Origin: Candidatus Panguiarchaeum symbiosum
Lineage (GTDB): Archaea > Asgardarchaeota > Njordarchaeia > Njordarchaeales > Panguiarchaeaceae
NCBI GenBank assembly: GCA_024720975.1
Contig: JANJXX010000001.1
Coordinates: 1 to 63,397, forward strand
Direction: 5' to 3'
Length of the DNA: 63,397 bases
In this document: piece by piece, positions 27,208 through 34,482 of the stretch
Layout: every line of letters begins with the position of its first letter
How positions within the stretch are numbered: the stretch's first letter is position 1
The notes under the pieces: generated by a model
Databases searched by the model: none
The model's input: only the letters and a program-made list of their open reading frames with translations
Told to the model about the DNA's origin: nothing
Program-made: the position numbers and the translations under genes

Positions 27208-27585
27208 ATGAGCTTGGAGGAGGCACAAATTCTTGAAGAAAGAGCCAAAGCATTCTTGAAGAACGCTGAGAACCTCTTCAAAGAAGGCGTGTACGACCTC
27301 GCAGCTTTCAACATTGAGCAGTATTGTCAACTGATGCTCAAGTATAAGCTACTAATCAAGACTGGAACATACCCGAGAACCCATTCGATTATAGGGCTTA
27401 TAAGGGAGCTCTCTAAGGTTGATGAAAGGGCACGCCAGCTTCTTCGAGACATAATAATAGTTACGAAGATTGAGGATGCCTACATAGGCTCAAGGTACCT
27501 ACCACGTAGATACGAAAGAGAAGAAGTTGAAGCCATGCTTAAATACGCTAAAGAGGTATTTGAGGCTGTAATGAATGAGCTTTGA
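27208..27585 (+). CDS. HEPN domain protein (toxin of a HEPN-MNT pair)
   Basis: 125-residue all-alpha HEPN protein: AKAFLKNAENLFKEGVYDLAAFNIEQYCQ, the RTHSIIGLI segment and the C-terminal DAYIGSRYLPRRYEREE are typical of archaeal HEPN partners of minimal nucleotidyltransferases. The catalytic R-x4-6-H of RNase-type HEPN toxins is not clearly present, so it may be an HI0074-type partner instead of an active RNase. It overlaps the nucleotidyltransferase gene by 11 nt. Confidence 0.85.
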   Translation: MSLEEAQILEERAKAFLKNAENLFKEGVYDLAAFNIEQYCQLMLKYKLLIKTGTYPRTHSIIGLIRELSKVDERARQLLRDIIIVTKIEDAYIGSRYLPRRYEREEVEAMLKYAKEVFEAVMNEL

Positions 27586-27901
27586 TTTGTACATCGAGCG
27601 CGGGCTTAAAAACTTGGAGGCCATGAAGAATTACATAATTATTGCTAGGAAAGTTAAGAACATAGTGTTAATGTATGCTCCTGATGCCAAAGTCTATGTG
27701 TTTGGCTCCGTAGTGGAGGGAAAATATACTGCAGGCAGTGACATAGATATACTGATAGTAACTAGTCTAGAGGGCGAAGAGATTTACAGAATGAAGGCGA
27801 AAGTCTATGAGGAGCTTGATGCACCAATACAGCTACATGTAGTGCATCCAACCAAGCTACATTGGTACACGAGATTTGCAAGCAAACTCGTAGAAGTCTA
27901 A
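27575..27901 (+). CDS. Minimal nucleotidyltransferase (MNT, antitoxin partner)
   Basis: 108 residues with the pol-beta nucleotidyltransferase motif GSVVEGKYTAGSDIDILIV (GS...DxD) at about residues 47-65. In HEPN-MNT systems this protein adenylylates the HEPN toxin and so neutralises it. Its start ATG lies within the end of the HEPN gene, a translation-coupled pair. Normal length and no missing motif. Confidence 0.87.
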   Translation: MSFDLYIERGLKNLEAMKNYIIIARKVKNIVLMYAPDAKVYVFGSVVEGKYTAGSDIDILIVTSLEGEEIYRMKAKVYEELDAPIQLHVVHPTKLHWYTRFASKLVEV

Positions 27902-27999
27902 GTTGTCTAATAGCAGATTGCACGATACCTTTAACTAGCCATTAGATTTCTAGAGTGCATAACTTTCGTCATGTTTAGTCCCTACAGGAATGAGGTTAT

Positions 28000-28587
28000 T
28001 CATCTTTGTTTAAAGCACTTAACAACCATTATCCTTTCAAAGAAGAAGGACTTTGATTCGAGGATTTCATAATTAAGTCCTTGCTTTCTAATTATCTCAA
28101 ATACCTCCTCTGGCTTTGAGAGAGATGATAGAACTATATATGCCTCACCGTTTGGTCTTAGGTATCTCGGGAGATCTTTCAAAAACCTTATTATAGTCTC
28201 ATTGCCTTTCTTTCCACCGACTACTGACATCTTATCGTAGTGATCTAAGAGGAAGTCAAAATCATCCTCTGGCAAGTAGGGTGGGTTAAAAACTATAGTA
28301 TCAAATTTTTCATTTAAGCCTGCGAATAAGTCTCCAACTATGAATCGAATTTTAACATTATTTTGTGTTGCATTTTCTTTAGCTACTTCAATCGCTTTAG
28401 GATTTATGTCAGTGGCTGTTACATCACAACCTAATTTCGCTAACAGGATGGCGATTGCTCCAGAACCTGTTCCTATTTCCAGAGCCTTTGAGAATGGTTT
28501 TATATTCCTGATAACAGCTTTCGCAAGAAGCTCTGTGTCGTCTGAAGGTTCATAAACATATTCATTGACTACTAGTTTAATCCCCAT
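28000..28587 (-). CDS. HemK/PrmC-family N5-glutamine methyltransferase (archaeal Mtq2-like)
   Basis: About 195 residues. SAM motif I EIGTGSGAIAILLAKLG, VTATDINPKAIEVAK and the substrate motif NPPYLPEDD (Gln-binding NPPY) identify the family that methylates the GGQ glutamine of release factor aRF1. The protein lacks the N-terminal helical domain of bacterial PrmC, as usual for Mtq2-type enzymes. I prefer the start MGIKLVVNEYVYEP (28587), which leaves a small gap after the upstream stop; the longer frame begins at 28611. Co-transcribed with the KaiC-like gene. Confidence 0.85.
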   Translation of the reverse strand: MGIKLVVNEYVYEPSDDTELLAKAVIRNIKPFSKALEIGTGSGAIAILLAKLGCDVTATDINPKAIEVAKENATQNNVKIRFIVGDLFAGLNEKFDTIVFNPPYLPEDDFDFLLDHYDKMSVVGGKKGNETIIRFLKDLPRYLRPNGEAYIVLSSLSKPEEVFEIIRKQGLNYEILESKSFFFERIMVVKCFKQR

Positions 28588-28591
28588 GAAC

Positions 28592-29413
28592 TCAATAGTC
28601 CGTCTCTTCATCTGTCGGACCTAAAGCCTCTTCCTTCTTTCTCCTAGCCTCTAAGATTTTCTGCGTAACTTCTTCTGGAAGGGAGAAATCTTCACGCGAT
28701 AGTGTCGTTATTGGTCGGAGAATTTCGAGTCCGCGGCCTTCCACTATATCTATTTCCCAGACTTGGCGATTATGATTCGTTTGGCGCATTTTCTCTATTA
28801 TTAGAAATCTCCGTAGGACACCATCCCTAACTGATCTTCTAAATCTTATTACACCATCGGCCACATGTTCTATCCCAAAGCCGAATGCGTCGCTTGTTGT
28901 AATTGCATATTGCGATGTTGCTAGTACTGTCATATTCCAGGGAGATAACGCCCTCTTAACGTAATATGAAAATCTTCTCGCCATAGCCGGTTTGTCCAGC
29001 CAGAAGGCCGACATCGAATCAATAACTACCCGAACATGACCGTATCCAATGCGTTTCTTAGCTCTTATAATTACGTTTACTAATTCTTTGACAGTAAGTT
29101 TAGATAGGGACCACGCATCTGATTTTTTTCTCATGAGAGCATCCACAATTATTAGATCCTCTGAACTTACGGCATTTAGGAAATTCCAACCAAAAGCTTC
29201 AGCTTGTCTAATTATAGAATCCCTGCTCTCTTCGGTTGTAACATAGATGCCAGGCTCCTTATTCTGAAGTCCAGCCCATATAAAATGCATGCAAAGAATT
29301 GTTTTTCCCGTACCTGGCTCGCCGGTAATTGCAACAAAGAAGCGCCTAGGAATACCACCTCCAATAAGTTCATCAAGTTTTGGAATGCCAATGGAGATTC
29401 TCTCAGTGCTCAT
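28592..29413 (-). CDS. KaiC-like RecA-superfamily ATPase
   Basis: 273 residues with a single RecA-type domain. Walker A is GEPGTGKT (about residues 31-38), followed by GIYVTTEESRDSIIRQA; Walker B is VVIDSMSAF. These single-domain KaiC-like proteins are widespread in archaea and act as regulatory ATPases, often linked to signalling or motility, with few exact functions known. It is preceded by GGTG and by a box C/D sRNA-like locus only 28 nt before the start. Confidence 0.85.
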   Translation of the reverse strand: MSTERISIGIPKLDELIGGGIPRRFFVAITGEPGTGKTILCMHFIWAGLQNKEPGIYVTTEESRDSIIRQAEAFGWNFLNAVSSEDLIIVDALMRKKSDAWSLSKLTVKELVNVIIRAKKRIGYGHVRVVIDSMSAFWLDKPAMARRFSYYVKRALSPWNMTVLATSQYAITTSDAFGFGIEHVADGVIRFRRSVRDGVLRRFLIIEKMRQTNHNRQVWEIDIVEGRGLEILRPITTLSREDFSLPEEVTQKILEARRKKEEALGPTDEETDY

Positions 29414-29440
29414 TAGGGGACACCAAGCATTAGAGGAAAA

Positions 29441-29488
29441 TCAGCCCTTTGGAGCTTCTTCATCAATCCGACCCCTATTTCTCATCAT
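29441..29488 (-). ncRNA. Box C/D sRNA (2'-O-methylation guide)
   Basis: Read on the minus strand: box C ATGATGA (29482-29488), an 11-nt guide, D'-like CGGA, then C' TTGATGA immediately after it, a 15-nt guide and box D CTGA (29441-29444). All four boxes in the right order, perfect C, C' core and D, and a total of 48 nt fit archaeal C/D sRNAs, which guide methylation by Nop5-fibrillarin-L7Ae. Guides would pair with 5'-ACCCCTATTTC-3' and 5'-CCCTTTGGAGC-3'. A TATA-like TACTTAAT lies about 20 bp upstream. It may be co-transcribed into the KaiC-like gene. Confidence 0.6.
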
Positions 29489-29628
29489 CTAAAACCAACT
29501 TCGACCAATTAAGTACCACACGAGACTCTAGAGAGTTTTTGGGTGTTCACTCTCAGGTGTGTGATTTTAAACATCTTCTAGAAAACAATATTAAAAAACT
29601 TCTCTTAAACTTATCTTATTTTGATGAA

Positions 29629-30819
29629 TTAACGGTAATACACAACCTTTTCTTCAAGCAGTTCTCTTATTTTCTCATCACTATATCCTAGCATCTGCAA
29701 GATTTCAAAGACATCCTGTCCAAGTTTCGGTGGCGCACTTTCTATCCTGGGCCTTTCCCCGCGAATTTTAAGTGGGGGTGCGAGCAATGGTACCTTCCTC
29801 CCCAAACCCTTGTGATAAACTTCTTGAACTATTCCGGAGCTAACTACATGCGCATCCTTGAATACTTCATCTAAAGAGAGTACAGGAGCATTTGGAACAT
29901 CGTAGCTATCTAATATTTTGACCCATTCGTCCCTACTTCTTAGCATGAACTTCTCTTCAAGAATCTTTATCAGTATTTCCCTGTTCTTTACTCTGTCAGG
30001 ATTTGTGCGAAATCTTGGATCATCTATTAACTCCTCCAAACCCAAAGCCTTACAAAAGTTAGCCCAGAATTTGTCATGGGTTACAGCCACAGCGATCCAC
30101 TTGCCATCCCTACATTTGAATGCTTGATAGGGTACTATTGAAGGATGTTCACTGTATCTGTATCTAGGTACTTTTCCAGTTAGTAAAAATGACTCCGCTA
30201 TATAGCTCAGTCCGAATATTGCTGAATCGAATAAGGAGACTTCTATATGCGCGCCCTCCCTTGTTAATGACCTGCTAACTAGCGCTGACAGAATTGCATT
30301 AGATGCAATCAAACCAGCTATCACATCGAAAAGAGCAAATGCTACTCTAATTGGTGGGTTGTTGTCTATTGTGTGAAGATCCATTAGACCACTCTTAGCT
30401 TGTACTAGTACATCATATAGTGGCCTAGATTCATAGGGGCTACCCGATCCAAAGCCTCTTATGCTGCAATATATTATGTCTGGCTTTATTTCCTTAAGCG
30501 TCTTGTAGTCTATACCAAGCTTCTCTGGGACTCCCTCTCTAAAGTTTTCAATGACCACATCGCTAATCTTGATAAGCTTATAGACGATTTCCCTACCTTT
30601 ATCCTTCTTTAAATCTATGGCTATCGACTTCTTATTCCTGTTAAAACTCATGAAATACCCACTTTCGCCGTCTATGATTGGAGCCCAGTATCTCGTTTCG
30701 TCTCCCTCAGGAGGCTCTATCTTAATGACTTCAGCTCCTAAATCAGCTAACATCATTGACGCAAGGGGACCTACCAAGACTCTAGAGAAGTCAAGCACTC
30801 TGATACCCTTCAAAAACAT
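29629..30819 (-). CDS. CaiB/BaiF family III CoA-transferase
   Basis: About 396 residues. The N-terminus GIRVLDFSRVLVGPLASMMLADLGAEVIKIE and NRNKKSIAIDLKKDKG, YCSIRGFGSGSPY and the region with the catalytic aspartate (FALFDVIAGL) are typical for family III CoA-transferases that move CoA between carboxylic acids. Start ATG 30819 with GGTG seven bases upstream, nine codons inside the longest frame. Alone on its strand here; the acid substrates are unknown. Confidence 0.87.
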   Translation of the reverse strand: MFLKGIRVLDFSRVLVGPLASMMLADLGAEVIKIEPPEGDETRYWAPIIDGESGYFMSFNRNKKSIAIDLKKDKGREIVYKLIKISDVVIENFREGVPEKLGIDYKTLKEIKPDIIYCSIRGFGSGSPYESRPLYDVLVQAKSGLMDLHTIDNNPPIRVAFALFDVIAGLIASNAILSALVSRSLTREGAHIEVSLFDSAIFGLSYIAESFLLTGKVPRYRYSEHPSIVPYQAFKCRDGKWIAVAVTHDKFWANFCKALGLEELIDDPRFRTNPDRVKNREILIKILEEKFMLRSRDEWVKILDSYDVPNAPVLSLDEVFKDAHVVSSGIVQEVYHKGLGRKVPLLAPPLKIRGERPRIESAPPKLGQDVFEILQMLGYSDEKIRELLEEKVVYYR

Positions 30820-30964
30820 ACCATCACACCTTAAGACTTCGACCATAGCTCTTTAGAGACGCCTTTAAATGAGTTTTGAAATTCCAATTTTATCAACATG
30901 AAGTTGGAAACCTTTACATTGGATCTAAAATCCATAGAATCTAAAGCACTCGTAGGAGGTACCT

Positions 30965-31882
30965 ATGTCAAAAGATTATGTTAGAACCGTCCTTAGAACC
31001 TACGCTAAGCGCTACTTCGACAACATCGCTGCCCTATCATTATGGCGAATGCGGTACCTTGATTTTTATGCGCCCCTGAGTAACAAATTTAACCTAGCTG
31101 TAATCCTATTTGATTTGACTCCTGACACTTTAGTTACATTGTTTGAGTTAAATGCTGATATTCAAAAGCTTCCGAACGTCAACGCTAGTGCTGAAGTATT
31201 TGACGCCAACAATTTTTTTGCAAGATATGCCAGAGGATTTCTACCCGAAGTCTACATTGTTAAGCATGGCGATTTCATTGAGGAAACTGATTTTTGCAAC
31301 GAGCTTAGAGGGAAGGATTATAAGTGCGATACGGAGGCTATAGATGAGACTATAGACCGAGCTTTTATATCATATGGAATCGCTCTCAATGAATTAATAC
31401 TAGGCGATTTCAAATCAGCTATTGAAAATATCGCATATTCCTTAGGTTATGCTACAATAGCACTTTATCAGCATGCCAAGGGGAAGGTTCCTGATACATT
31501 ATCTGATGTCATAGAATCTATGCCAAAGAATAAGAAAGAATTTATTGGCACGATTCTTGACAAAATCATTAATCTGATAAATCGCAGTGACTTGCCCAAA
31601 CACTTAGAGGATCTTATTGAAAAAGATCTTTATCCCTGTGAGAAACTGCAGGTAATGCTTCAAGATTATTACAGCAGAGAGCTCATTCTGTGGCAATATC
31701 AATTGCTAGGAATTGTTTGGAGGGAGATAAACGACAAGATGCTATCCATGGAGCTCTTTATCAGAAAGCTTCTAAAGAGCACAGAGGACCTACCCTACAT
31801 GCAGATTGAATTGAGAGGAACAAAACCTGTCCCTGTGCTGAGGATAAAGGGTCCCGAAGTCATAAGCTTGGAGCTAGCTTAA
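30965..31882 (+). CDS. Unknown 305-residue protein, HEPN-like helical second half
   Basis: I do not recognise the family. The first 110 residues look alpha/beta (LAVILFDLTPDTLVTLFELN, EVYIVKHGDF) in a way that could be a degenerate nucleotidyltransferase, and residues 120-200 form helices (AFISYGIALNELILGDFKSAIENIAYSLGYATIALYQ) that resemble a HEPN bundle. The rest is helical and ends with a short beta segment. A strong GGAGG lies six bases before the ATG, so it is a well-expressed real gene. A fused MNT-HEPN-like protein is one possibility, with low certainty. Confidence 0.55.
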   Translation: MSKDYVRTVLRTYAKRYFDNIAALSLWRMRYLDFYAPLSNKFNLAVILFDLTPDTLVTLFELNADIQKLPNVNASAEVFDANNFFARYARGFLPEVYIVKHGDFIEETDFCNELRGKDYKCDTEAIDETIDRAFISYGIALNELILGDFKSAIENIAYSLGYATIALYQHAKGKVPDTLSDVIESMPKNKKEFIGTILDKIINLINRSDLPKHLEDLIEKDLYPCEKLQVMLQDYYSRELILWQYQLLGIVWREINDKMLSMELFIRKLLKSTEDLPYMQIELRGTKPVPVLRIKGPEVISLELA

Positions 31883-31914
31883 GTCACTCGATATAACTTT
31901 AATTCTAATAATAA

Positions 31915-32646
31915 TTATAGGACGCCAGCCCTAAGTAGTGTGTCTTCATCTTGCAGCAATTCCCTTCCACCAATACGCAAGACTTTCTTTTCCTCTGAGA
32001 AAACGATTACTTTGTTCACAATATCATCCAAGTAGTGAGTTTCATGGGTAGAGACAACTAATGTGTTTTCATACGTTTTTAGGACATCTATAATTTTTCT
32101 CTTTGTCTTTCCATCAATGTTGTTCATGGGTTCATCTAGTAAAAGAAGCTTTGGTCTAAGCATAAGCACACAAGCCAAAGCCACGCGTTTCTTCTCTCCT
32201 CCACTTAACCTGAATGGTTGCTTTTCTAGAATATGCTCGATCTCAAATTCTTTAGCATATCTAATAGCCAAACTCATAGCCTCTTCATAACTCATTCCCA
32301 TGTTAATTGGTGTGTATAATAGTTCGTCCAGAACTGTTGGGTTAAAGAGAAAATCGTCTGGATTTTGGAATAGAATTCCCGTGTTTTTCCTGAAAAACTC
32401 ATAGTTTTCCTTTGATACATTCCTCCCAAATATTTTAAGCGTCCCACTTGTTGGCCTAAGGAGCCCGGCAAACAACATCAACAACGTAGACTTCCCACAC
32501 CCATTTGGCCCTATCAAAGCCACTTTTTCTCCTTCTTCAATAAACAAACTCGCATTATCTATTCCAACTGTTCCATCAGGATATACGTACCTCAGATTTT
32601 CAGCAAAAATGACGATCCTGCTAGAATCCACAGAATCATTATGCAT
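31915..32646 (-). CDS. cbiO: Cobalt/nickel ECF transporter ATPase CbiO
   Basis: 243-residue ABC ATPase of the metal importer. Walker A GPNGCGKSTL, the Q-loop LFQNPDDFLF, signature LSGGEKKRVAL, Walker B LLLLDEPMNNID and H-loop STHETHYL are all present. Its start overlaps the end of cbiQ by about 55 nt. It is the last gene of cbiMNQO. ATP use is expected from the complete motif set. Confidence 0.9.
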   Translation of the reverse strand: MHNDSVDSSRIVIFAENLRYVYPDGTVGIDNASLFIEEGEKVALIGPNGCGKSTLLMLFAGLLRPTSGTLKIFGRNVSKENYEFFRKNTGILFQNPDDFLFNPTVLDELLYTPINMGMSYEEAMSLAIRYAKEFEIEHILEKQPFRLSGGEKKRVALACVLMLRPKLLLLDEPMNNIDGKTKRKIIDVLKTYENTLVVSTHETHYLDDIVNKVIVFSEEKKVLRIGGRELLQDEDTLLRAGVL

Positions 32647-33365
32647 AGGGCACTCACCAAGAATAAGCCAGTGTTCAATCTTCTTGAAACTACTCTCATT
32701 GGTACAAACTTTCCGGAGAACCCCCTCGATATCATTGCTAGGCTTATCATTTCACTTCTCTCATAAACTCTTAGAAAGAATGGTCCAAGTATCTCAAAGG
32801 ATCCTTTCTTCCAGACTTCTCTACAACTCTTGTCCCTTTTACCAGGAATCCGCCTGCTCTCCCTGGCTAAAAGCATCCTGCTCAGTTCCTTAAATAGAGT
32901 AAATAACTGGATGCAAGTTAATGCTATGGTAGAAATTATAGTGTCAGGGACACGATAAAATTTTAACGTACTCAATAGATCACGAAGGGATGTTGTTAGA
33001 GAGAATAGAATTAGTAGAGATAACGAGATATAGACTTTCAGTGCGAAAGCTACTACGTAATATACAGATGATAAGAAGGCATGCGGAAGAACAATAAGAA
33101 GAGAAAAGAGTGTGAGTAAATATACTTTCTTAAGGTACAATCGTAGGCTAACTCCAGAGAGCAGATAAATAAGGAGAAATCCAGCCATAAGCACAAATAA
33201 CTGTCTAAGGTCTGTAGATAGCGTTACTGCAATAATAAGTGATGCTATTGTCGGAAGCTTTATTCTTGGATCAACATGCACCAGAAAGGATTTGACGTTC
33301 TCTTGAATAAAAAAATTTTCAAAGTAATTTGCAGCTGTCTTCAGCGTTTTATGTATTAGGTCCAT
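32592..33365 (-). CDS. cbiQ: Cobalt/nickel ECF transporter T component CbiQ
   Basis: 257 residues with five to six membrane helices and the coupling helices of CbiQ/EcfT; ARESRRIPGKRDKS and RGFSGKFVPMR are the charged cytosolic segments that contact CbiO. It overlaps cbiN by 17 nt and cbiO by 55 nt. It transfers ATPase movement to the substrate subunit CbiM. Family assignment is secured by the operon. Confidence 0.88.
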   Translation of the reverse strand: MDLIHKTLKTAANYFENFFIQENVKSFLVHVDPRIKLPTIASLIIAVTLSTDLRQLFVLMAGFLLIYLLSGVSLRLYLKKVYLLTLFSLLIVLPHAFLSSVYYVVAFALKVYISLSLLILFSLTTSLRDLLSTLKFYRVPDTIISTIALTCIQLFTLFKELSRMLLARESRRIPGKRDKSCREVWKKGSFEILGPFFLRVYERSEMISLAMISRGFSGKFVPMRVVSRRLNTGLFLVSALCIMILWILAGSSFLLKI

Positions 33366-33669
33366 TAGTTTTGCCTCTTAGCATTGCTTTAAGGATTAGC
33401 ACGATGAGGATTATCGTGACTAATGTTCCCACAACAGCAGATATTATCGTGCCTATGTACGGATCGACCCCCGGGATTGTGTAATCGGGGAATAATCCGT
33501 GATATAGTGGATTTTCTTCTGCGCCAAACTCCTCCGCTAAATTTTCTAGCGGCTCTGAATACCCAACAATCTCAGCGGCATAAGCAAATAATGGAGTAGC
33601 GACTATCAGGACTAATAAGATGATCAAAGAGCGCTTACTAAGATAACTTTTGATCTCTGATATTTTCAT
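33349..33669 (-). CDS. cbiN: Cobalt/nickel transporter accessory subunit CbiN
   Basis: 106 residues with two membrane helices enclosing an extracytoplasmic loop (SEPLENLAEEFGAEENPLYHGLFPDY), as in CbiN/NikN. The protein assists metal loading of CbiM. ATG 33669 with GAGGTGA upstream is favoured over a GTG three codons earlier. It lies 5 nt downstream of cbiM. Confidence 0.86.
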   Translation of the reverse strand: MKISEIKSYLSKRSLIILLVLIVATPLFAYAAEIVGYSEPLENLAEEFGAEENPLYHGLFPDYTIPGVDPYIGTIISAVVGTLVTIILIVLILKAMLRGKTNGPNT

Positions 33670-33674
33670 ACGCG

Positions 33675-34304
33675 TCACCTCAGGTAGAGCAAATCAGGCC
33701 TATTTTTATACACATAGAAGACTACGCCAGCAGTTATTATTCCCTCAATAATTCCTAGAAGTCCATGCCATATGCCCATAACTGGGACTGTCACGTATAT
33801 AGAATACTTGAAAGCAGATGATATCCCTATTTCAACGCCAGCAAAGATCGCAGCGAGTGTTATTCCTGCCCAGCCAGCAGCAAATGAGGATATGTTTATT
33901 CCTCCATTGAGCTTTTGCCTTATAAATTTGTACACAAAATACGCCACGAAAACGTTAACTATTGCCATGTTCCATATATTTGCTCCGAGTGCAGTAATGC
34001 CACCATCACCAAAGAGCAAGCACTGCACTATTAGAACAGATGCCATTGCTATGCATCCCATATAGGGCCCAAGGAGTATTGCTGCAATTGCCCCACCAAC
34101 CAAATGCGCTGAAGTTCCTCCGGGTATCGGCCAGTTGAGCATTTGAGCTACGAATATCCCTCCAGCTACGATACCAATAAGTGGTATTTTCCTCCCATCT
34201 ATCTCAATCTTAGTGCGGGTTAAAACGTACCAAAGAATTGCAATAGAGAGCGCTATAAAAGTTATTGCGATATGGAGATCTAAATATCCATCGGGTATGT
34301 GCAA
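33675..34304 (-). CDS. cbiM: Cobalt/nickel ECF transporter substrate subunit CbiM
   Basis: About 209 residues and six membrane helices. The metal site of CbiM/NikM is built from the N-terminal amine and His2; a TTG start at 34304 gives exactly MHIPDGYLDLH, with GGTG six bases upstream, while the longer frame (GTG 34313) would move this histidine to position 5. Further conserved parts are GGTSAHLVGGAIAAIL, GPYMGCIAMASVL and GDGGITALGANIWNM. First gene of cbiMNQO. An inverted repeat lies directly upstream and probably controls the operon by metal. Confidence 0.9.
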   Translation of the reverse strand: MHIPDGYLDLHIAITFIALSIAILWYVLTRTKIEIDGRKIPLIGIVAGGIFVAQMLNWPIPGGTSAHLVGGAIAAILLGPYMGCIAMASVLIVQCLLFGDGGITALGANIWNMAIVNVFVAYFVYKFIRQKLNGGINISSFAAGWAGITLAAIFAGVEIGISSAFKYSIYVTVPVMGIWHGLLGIIEGIITAGVVFYVYKNRPDLLYLR

Positions 34305-34315
34305 GCCTAACACCT

Positions 34316-34341
34316 TGTTACCTTTTTTGAAATTGGTAACA
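34316..34341. promoter_or_regulatory. Inverted repeat upstream of cbiMNQO (metal-responsive operator candidate)
   Basis: TGTTACC (34316-34322) and GGTAACA (34335-34341) are perfect 7-bp arms with a 12-bp spacer, 12 bp before the TTG start of cbiM. A TATA-like TTTTAAAT lies near 34362-34370, so the repeat would cover the transcription start. A NikR- or DtxR-type repressor site is inferred from the operon's function. Confidence 0.45.
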
Positions 34342-34397
34342 CCATTTCATAAACTGGAAAATGATTTAAAAGAAGGAAGTATTTACACGAAGAGGTT

Positions 34398-34468
34398 GCT
34401 AACTGGAATTGTATTTGCGTACTAAATTATGTTTTAGATGCGAATCCATCTAAAGAGTGCCAGTTAGC
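34398..34468 (-). other. Nested inverted repeats after the E1-like gene (3' structure or terminator)
   Basis: GCTAACTGG (34398-34406) pairs with CCAGTTAGC (34460-34468), 9 bp perfect; inside it TTTAGATG (34433-34440) pairs with CATCTAAA (34447-34454) around a 6-nt loop. The element begins 15 nt after the stop codon of the E1-like gene and ends before the cbiM promoter. It may end or stabilise the ubiquitin-like operon transcript, or be a small RNA. No U-rich tail typical of a simple terminator is seen. Confidence 0.4.
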
Positions 34469-34482
34469 TTTTCAGTGCATCT

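Noticed and set aside
27208-27585. HEPN protein as a certain RNase toxin
   Set aside because: The R-x4-6-H motif cannot be clearly located, so RNase activity is not claimed.
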